In this document: positions 36,274-40,602 of the stretch, one piece after another | Layout of the letters: the number at the start of each line of letters is the position of its first letter | How positions within the stretch are numbered: the first letter of the stretch is position 1 | Assembly: GCA_937889515.1 (NCBI GenBank) | Contig: CALAOV010000345.1 | Coordinates: 1 to 40,602, forward strand | DNA: 40,602 nucleotides | From: an uncultured Myxococcales bacterium | GTDB lineage: Bacteria > Myxococcota_A > Polyangia > Fen-1088 | Reading direction: 5' to 3' | Notes under the pieces: model-generated | Seen by the model: the letters and a program-made list of their open reading frames with translations, nothing else | Told to the model about the DNA's origin: nothing | Database searches by the model: none | Translations under genes and position numbers: made by a program

Positions 36274-37014
36274 GTGAGCTCCGATCCGCCCGGCACCCGC
36301 AGACTCCCAGGCGCCGCCGCGCCGGTGCCGGTCCGGGTCCGCCTGCGCTACGCGGCCTTCGAGACCTTCATCGAGAAGTTCGCGCCCAACGTCACGCGGG
36401 GCGGCGTCTTCCTGGCCAGCCGCACCCCCCGCCCGGTCGGTGAGGTGTTCGCGTTCGAGGTGCTGCTGGAAGGCGGCGAGGTGGCGCTGGCGGGCGACGG
36501 CAAGGTCACCTGGATCAAGGAGTACGATCCGGCGCTCCCCAACCGCCCGCATGGCATGGGCGTCCAGTTCCTGCGCCTCGATGCGCCGTCGCGCGACGCC
36601 GTGAACCGCATGCTGGCGCGCAAGGCGTCCGGCAATTCGGGCGCGGTCCGCGTGCCCATGTCGGGGGGCGCCTCGGCCGGCCACCGGAGCGGTGCGAACG
36701 GGGCCGGCGCTCCGGCGCGGATTGACACCAACGTCGATCTGGCCGCCGAGCTGGGGATCGACGAGACGCGCCTGCGGCGCGCGGTCGAGCGCAACTGGGT
36801 CGGCAGCAGCCGCGCCTCGGGCGAGATCGACGATCTCGAGGCCCTGCTCCGCCCCGAGCCGGTGGAGACCGTCAGCCTGCAACAGGCGCTGGCCGAGCTG
36901 CCGCGCCTGCTGGATTCTGGCGCGCGCCGCCGCAGTGGCGCGTTTCGCCCGCTGGGCGAGATGCTCCCGGGCGGGACGCCGCCCAAGAACGACGACCCGA
37001 CCGATCCCCGTTAG
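36274..37014 (+). CDS. PilZ-domain protein of the myxobacterial type
   Basis: The protein has 246 residues from GTG 36274. Residues about 17-115 form a PilZ-like beta barrel: VRVRLRYAAFETFIEKFAPN, then the NVTRGGVFLASRTPRPVGEV turn, GKVTWIKEYDP and HGMGVQFLRL. This is the pattern of the Myxococcus paralogous PilZ family, some of which bind cyclic-di-GMP. The RxxxR / D-x-S-x-x-G binding signature is only partial here (N-x-T-R-G-G), so ligand binding is uncertain. The C-terminal half has a helical segment (VDLAAELGIDETRLRRAVER) reminiscent of a helix-turn-helix, then a low-complexity tail. The true start is placed downstream of tatD because the frame further upstream is antisense-like in composition. 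Confidence 0.85.
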   Translation: MSSDPPGTRRLPGAAAPVPVRVRLRYAAFETFIEKFAPNVTRGGVFLASRTPRPVGEVFAFEVLLEGGEVALAGDGKVTWIKEYDPALPNRPHGMGVQFLRLDAPSRDAVNRMLARKASGNSGAVRVPMSGGASAGHRSGANGAGAPARIDTNVDLAAELGIDETRLRRAVERNWVGSSRASGEIDDLEALLRPEPVETVSLQQALAELPRLLDSGARRRSGAFRPLGEMLPGGTPPKNDDPTDPR

Positions 37015-37023
37015 ATCCGCCGG

Positions 37024-37995
37024 TCAGCCTATCTTGAGGTTCCGGCGGATCCGGGCGATCGGCTCTTCGGTGTCGGGAACGAACGGCCGGCCGGTCACCA
37101 GCTCGCACACCTGGATGTAGCGCCGCGCGGCCTCGATGCGGACCTCATCGGCCAGCTTGGGCGGCGTTCCTTCGCCGCGATATCCCTGGTCGGCCAGGGT
37201 GCGGCGCACGTACTCCTTGTCGAGGCCGCGCGGTTCCTCACCGCGGGTGAAGCGCGCGTCGTAATCGTCGGCGTACCAGAAGCGCGACGAGTCTGGGGTG
37301 TGGATCTCGTCGATGAAGCAGAGCGCGCCATCCGGTCGCCGGCCGATCTCGTACTTCGTGTCGACCAGGATCAGACCTCGCCGCAGCGCCTCTTGCCGGC
37401 CGAACGCGAACACCCGCGCGCACATCTCGGCCGCGCGATCGAAGTCGTCCGCCGAGAGCACCCCCATCTCGAGGATCTCGGCGCGCGAGACCGACCGATC
37501 GTGCTCGCCCTTCTCCGCCTTGGTCGACGGCGTCAGGATCGGCTTCGGCAGCGCCTGGTTCTTGCGCATCCCGTCGGGCAGGTCGTGGCCGCAAAAGGTC
37601 CGCGCCCCGTTTTGGTAATGTGTCCAGATCGACGTCGAGGTCACGCCGGTCATGTAGGCCCGCATGACGAACTCGACCGGCAGGAGCTGACATTCGCGCG
37701 CCACCATCACCGACGGATCGGGGACATTGATGACGTGGTTGGGGACCAGATCGGCGGTTGCCTCGAACCAGAAGGCGGCCATCTGGTTGAGCACCTGCCC
37801 CTTGAACGGGATGGTCCCCAGCACCACGTCGAACGCGCTCAGGCGGTCGCTCACGATCAACGTTCGCCGCCCATCGCGCACGTAGCAGTCGCGCACCTTC
37901 CCTTCGTACTTGTCGCCGAGCTCGGGGAAATTGGTGGCATCCAGGGTCTTGCCGAGCTGCGCGCGCAGCAGATCGAGGTCGATGGGCTGGGTCAT
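37024..37995 (-). CDS. purC: Phosphoribosylaminoimidazole-succinocarboxamide synthase (SAICAR synthetase)
   Basis: The protein has 323 residues. It joins CAIR and aspartate with ATP in de novo purine synthesis. Motifs: [56 protein letters not shown] and [13 protein letters not shown]. Its length fits the longer yeast-like form rather than the 240-residue E. coli form. ATG 37995 overlaps the purB stop by four bases (ATGA), so purB is translated first and purC is coupled to it. The frame remains open upstream antisense to purB, but the ATG start is supported by the overlap and homology. Confidence 0.97.
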   Translation of the reverse strand: MTQPIDLDLLRAQLGKTLDATNFPELGDKYEGKVRDCYVRDGRRTLIVSDRLSAFDVVLGTIPFKGQVLNQMAAFWFEATADLVPNHVINVPDPSVMVARECQLLPVEFVMRAYMTGVTSTSIWTHYQNGARTFCGHDLPDGMRKNQALPKPILTPSTKAEKGEHDRSVSRAEILEMGVLSADDFDRAAEMCARVFAFGRQEALRRGLILVDTKYEIGRRPDGALCFIDEIHTPDSSRFWYADDYDARFTRGEEPRGLDKEYVRRTLADQGYRGEGTPPKLADEVRIEAARRYIQVCELVTGRPFVPDTEEPIARIRRNLKIG

Positions 37996-39305
37996 GGCGG
38001 GTCTTTCTCCGCGAGGGCGCGATCGATGATGGCGGCGGCGTGGCGCAGGTGGTGGGCGAGATCGAAGGCGCGATCGATGTCGACCGCGTCGAGGCGGCTG
38101 GCGATTTCGGGATCGGCGCCCAGCAGCGCCCGGAAGCTCCCCTTGCCCTCCACGGCGGCGAGGGCGTTGCGCTGGACCAGCTCGTAGCCGGCCTGTCGGG
38201 CCATCCCCTTGCGGACCAGGGAGAGGAGAACGGCCTCGCTGAAAAAGAGGCCGCCCGACCGATCCAGGTTCTCGCGCATTCGGGCCGCATTGACGACCAG
38301 CCCGTCGATGAGGCCCGAGGCGCGCCGGACCATGAAGTCGGCGAGGCCGGTCGCGTCGGGGCCGATCACCCTCTCGACCGACGAGTGCGAGATGTCGCGC
38401 TCGTGCCAGAGCGCCACGTCCTCGAGCGCGGCCGAGGCGTAGGAACGCAAGAGGCGCGCGATCCCGCAGAGGTTCTCGGACAGGATCGGGTTCTTTTTGT
38501 GGGGCATGGCCGACGAGCCCTTCTGCCCTTTGCCGAAGGCCTCCATCGCCTCGCCCACCTCGGTGCGCTGCCAGTGGCGCACGGTGACCGCCATGCGTTC
38601 GATGGCCGTCCCGAGCCGGGCCAACGCCATGAAGTAGCCGGCGTGTCGATCGCGCGCCACGATCTGGGTCGGCACCGTCTCGGGGCGCAGGCCAAGGGTG
38701 CCGAGCGCGACCGCCTCGATGGCGGGGTCGAGGTTGGCGTAGGTGCCGACCGCGCCCGCGATCTTGCCCACCGCGATCTCGGTGCGCGCCGCGACCAGCG
38801 CCGCGCGGGCCCGGCCGAGCTCGGCGTGGAAGCCGGCGAAGACCAACCCGGCCGTGATCGGTTCGGCGTGGATGCCGTGCGAGCGACCGATGGCCACCGT
38901 CGCGCGGTGCTCCTCGGCCCGGCGGCGGCAGGCCGCGCGCAGGAGATCGACGCCGGCCAAGATCTGGTCGGCCGCTTCGACCAGGGTGATCGCCAGCGCC
39001 GCGTCCAGCACGTCCGAAGAGGTCATCCCCAGGTGCAGCCAGCGCGCCGGCTCGCCCGCCAGCTCCTCGACGTGGGAGAGAAACGCGATGACGTCGTGGC
39101 GGGTTCGCTCCTCGTGCTCGAGGATGCGGGCCGGATCCAGCTTGCCCGTCGCCTTGGCCGAGATCGCCGCGGTGGTGCCCGCCGGGACCGTTCCCCGGGC
39201 CTCCATCGCCGTGCAGGCGGCCAGCTCGACGCGCAGCCAGGTTTCGAAGCGGTGCCGGTCGGACCACAGCTCGACCAGCTCGGGACGGGTGTAGCGGGGA
39301 ATCAT
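37992..39305 (-). CDS. purB: Adenylosuccinate lyase
   Basis: The protein has 437 residues. It cleaves fumarate from SAICAR, the PurC product, and from adenylosuccinate. Motifs: [12 protein letters not shown] (90-101), [10 protein letters not shown] (His143), and the fumarase/aspartase-superfamily signature [15 protein letters not shown] (264-278). A normal N-terminus ([19 protein letters not shown]) supports ATG 39305. The two consecutive purine genes catalyse successive steps. The gap to the quinone oxidoreductase gene is 37 bases, so purB may share its transcript or have its own promoter; no clear -10 was found at the right distance. Confidence 0.98.
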   Translation of the reverse strand: MIPRYTRPELVELWSDRHRFETWLRVELAACTAMEARGTVPAGTTAAISAKATGKLDPARILEHEERTRHDVIAFLSHVEELAGEPARWLHLGMTSSDVLDAALAITLVEAADQILAGVDLLRAACRRRAEEHRATVAIGRSHGIHAEPITAGLVFAGFHAELGRARAALVAARTEIAVGKIAGAVGTYANLDPAIEAVALGTLGLRPETVPTQIVARDRHAGYFMALARLGTAIERMAVTVRHWQRTEVGEAMEAFGKGQKGSSAMPHKKNPILSENLCGIARLLRSYASAALEDVALWHERDISHSSVERVIGPDATGLADFMVRRASGLIDGLVVNAARMRENLDRSGGLFFSEAVLLSLVRKGMARQAGYELVQRNALAAVEGKGSFRALLGADPEIASRLDAVDIDRAFDLAHHLRHAAAIIDRALAEKDPP

Positions 39306-39342
39306 CGGGTGGGACCGGTTCTAACGAAATCGCGCCGGCGGT

Positions 39343-40317
39343 TCAAGGCAGGAGCACGGTCGATCCGGTGGTCTGGCGGGCCTCCAGGTCGCGGTGCGCC
39401 TGGGCGGCGTCGCGAAGCGGATAAATCCGCCCGATCTCGATCCGCACCGCCCCGCTCGACACCACTTCGCACAGGCGGCCGGCGGACGCGACCAGCTCGG
39501 GCCGCGTCGCCACGTAGTGCCCCATCGTGGGGCGGGTGACGAAGAGCGACCCCTTGGCGGCGAGCTGCGACAGGTCGAGCGGTGGCACCACGCCCGACGA
39601 TTGTCCGAAGAGCACCAGCATCCCCCGGGGCCGCAGGCAGTCGAGCGACGCGGCGAAGGTGTCCTTGCCTACCGAGTCGAAGACCGCCGCGACGCCCGCG
39701 CCGCCGGTGAGCGCCTTGACGCGCGCCACGATGTCCTCGCTCTTGGTGTCGATCACCTCGGCGCAGCCGTTGTCCTTGGCCCGCCGGACCTTGGCGGGTC
39801 CGCCGACCGTGCCGAGGACGCGCACCCCGAGCGCCCGCGCCCACTGGCAGGCGATGCTGCCCACGCCGCCGGCCGCCGCGTGAAACAGGATCGTGTCGCC
39901 CGCCTGCACGCGCGCGCACCGAAACAGAAGATATTCGGCGGTCATCCCCTTCAACATCATCGCCGCGGCGGTCCGATCGTCGACACCGTCCGGCAGGTGC
40001 ACCAGGCGGTCCGCGGGCAGGACCCGCACCTCCGCGTAGGCGCCGTTCACACCGGCGTAGGCGACCCGATCGCCGACCGCCACCTCCGCGACGCCGGGTC
40101 CGAGCGCTTCGACCACGCCGGCCCCCTCCTGCCCGGGGATGAAGGGAAACGCCGGCGCCTTGTACAGGCCGGTGCGGAGATAGACATCGATGAAGTTGAG
40201 TCCGATCGCCGTCTGGCGAATGCGCACTTGGCCGGGACCGGGGACCGGCTCGGGGATGGACTCGAATTGCAGTTTCTCGGGTCCCCCCACCTCATGAAGA
40301 ACGATCGCGTTCGGCAT
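39343..40317 (-). CDS. qor: NADPH:quinone oxidoreductase (zinc-free MDR family)
   Basis: The protein has 324 residues. It is a zeta-crystallin/Qor-type medium-chain dehydrogenase that reduces quinones with NADPH. Motifs: GLNFIDVYLRTGLYKAPAFP, IPGQEGAGVVEALGPGV, HAAAGGVGSIACQWARALG (Rossmann nucleotide-binding loop) and SVGKDTFAASLDCLRPRG. The Cys ligands of zinc alcohol dehydrogenases are absent, as expected. A minus-strand TAAACT ends six bases before the start ATG, and no Shine-Dalgarno is seen, so the mRNA may be leaderless. Confidence 0.95.
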   Translation of the reverse strand: MPNAIVLHEVGGPEKLQFESIPEPVPGPGQVRIRQTAIGLNFIDVYLRTGLYKAPAFPFIPGQEGAGVVEALGPGVAEVAVGDRVAYAGVNGAYAEVRVLPADRLVHLPDGVDDRTAAAMMLKGMTAEYLLFRCARVQAGDTILFHAAAGGVGSIACQWARALGVRVLGTVGGPAKVRRAKDNGCAEVIDTKSEDIVARVKALTGGAGVAAVFDSVGKDTFAASLDCLRPRGMLVLFGQSSGVVPPLDLSQLAAKGSLFVTRPTMGHYVATRPELVASAGRLCEVVSSGAVRIEIGRIYPLRDAAQAHRDLEARQTTGSTVLLP

Positions 40318-40323
40318 GCGCGG

Positions 40324-40329
40324 AGTTTA
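40324..40329 (-). promoter_or_regulatory. Candidate -10 box of qor (leaderless)
   Basis: On the minus strand TAAACT (TANNNT type) ends exactly six bases before the qor ATG at 40317. It sits in the 22-base gap after the argR stop, so qor may have its own promoter despite being co-directional with argR. Confidence 0.4.
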
Positions 40330-40339
40330 TCCGATCGAT

Positions 40340-40602
40340 TCAGGCGAGGCCGAAGAGGGCGCGGAGCTTGGTGGCGACGCGGCGGCCGTCCTGGGGGCGG
40401 CGCGGGGCGACGAAGACGGTGTCGTCGCCGGCCAGCGTGCCCATGACTTCGGGAAAGTTGGCCTCGTCGAGGGCGCGGGCCACGGTGCTCGCGGCGCTCG
40501 ACTTGGTGCGCACCACGACCAGCGCGCCGTTGGTGTCGATCCCGTCGACCAGCCGGCGCACCGGCTCGAGAGGCAGGGTGCCGCCGCCGGCCTCGACCAG
40601 GT
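40340..40602 (-). CDS. argR: Arginine repressor, C-terminal domain (5' end beyond window)
   Basis: The visible 87 codons run from the window edge to the stop at 40340. The sequence shows the ArgR C-terminal hexamerisation and arginine-binding domain: VDGIDTNGALVVVRTKSSAA, VARALDEANFPEVMG and the GTLAGDDTVFVAP motif with the arginine-binding DD pair. The N-terminal winged-helix DNA-binding domain lies outside the window. ArgR represses arginine biosynthesis genes when arginine is abundant. The GTG at 40561 is internal, since the frame continues in family-like sequence to the edge. Confidence 0.88.
   Translation of the reverse strand, partial: LVEAGGGTLPLEPVRRLVDGIDTNGALVVVRTKSSAASTVARALDEANFPEVMGTLAGDDTVFVAPRRPQDGRRVATKLRALFGLA

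Noticed and set aside
37996-39267. Apparent N-terminal extension or fusion in frame with purC
   Set aside because: It is antisense-free but out of frame with purB, is Arg/Gly-rich, and the purC ATG overlaps the purB stop, so it is only an open frame.
39306-39342. GAACCG repeated 23 bases apart upstream of purB, as a regulator site
   Set aside because: Six-base repeats are common by chance; one copy overlaps the spacer to the start codon and nothing else supports it.

Overview
This 40.6 kb window is a dense, GC-rich (about 70% by eye) stretch of bacterial chromosome. The largest gap between genes is 88 bases (3846-3933). No rRNA, tRNA, CRISPR array, insertion sequence or prophage gene was seen. 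The gene content suggests a Myxococcota (deltaproteobacterial) chromosome: eukaryotic-type Ser/Thr kinases with long linkers, FHA and PP2C proteins, a sigma-54 activator, a PilZ protein of the myxobacterial paralogous type, many secreted or lipoprotein genes, and a lepA-lepB pair. This is an inference from families, not a taxonomic test.

Layout: (1) 1-3845: the end of an unknown gene, a SMI1/KNR4-TPR protein, and a two-gene minus-strand unit encoding a lipoprotein and a secreted protein with a phospholipase-C-like helical pattern. (2) 3934-7381: a plus-strand phospho-signalling unit of a zinc-ribbon/double-FHA protein, a PP2C phosphatase with a C-terminal membrane anchor, and a zinc-ribbon Ser/Thr kinase with a C-terminal anchor. 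(3) 7392-10443: lepA-lepB and a small ribbon-helix-helix protein with a candidate operator. (4) 10505-18172: a calcium-loop lipoprotein, citrate synthase, a TPR protein, a minus-strand infA / OB-like / lysine-2,3-aminomutase / Cys-rich protein unit, a cardiolipin-synthase-like protein and a glyoxalase-fold protein with a histone-like tail. (5) 18221-20401: a cation/proton antiporter fused to two universal-stress domains.

(6) 20426-30968 is the metabolic core. An MFS transporter, rpiB, a transaldolase-glucose-6-phosphate isomerase fusion, zwf and an opcA-like gene form one tight plus-strand run. A convergent tyrS separates it from pgl and glk. Together these cover glucose phosphorylation, G6P/F6P interconversion, the two steps to 6-phosphogluconate, and non-oxidative pentose shuffling. 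No 6-phosphogluconate dehydrogenase is in the window. (7) 30991-33962: a sigma-54 activator without a recognisable sensor domain, translationally coupled to an OPT-family transporter. (8) 33967-37014: a Ser/Thr kinase with a cyclase-like C-terminal domain, tatD, and a PilZ protein. (9) 37024-40602: a minus-strand block of argR (cut by the window edge), a quinone oxidoreductase, purB and purC.

Two expression features recur. Seven gene pairs overlap by exactly four bases (ATGA, GTGA or TTGA), suggesting translational coupling. Four genes have a -10-like hexamer ending exactly six bases before the start codon, suggesting leaderless mRNAs.
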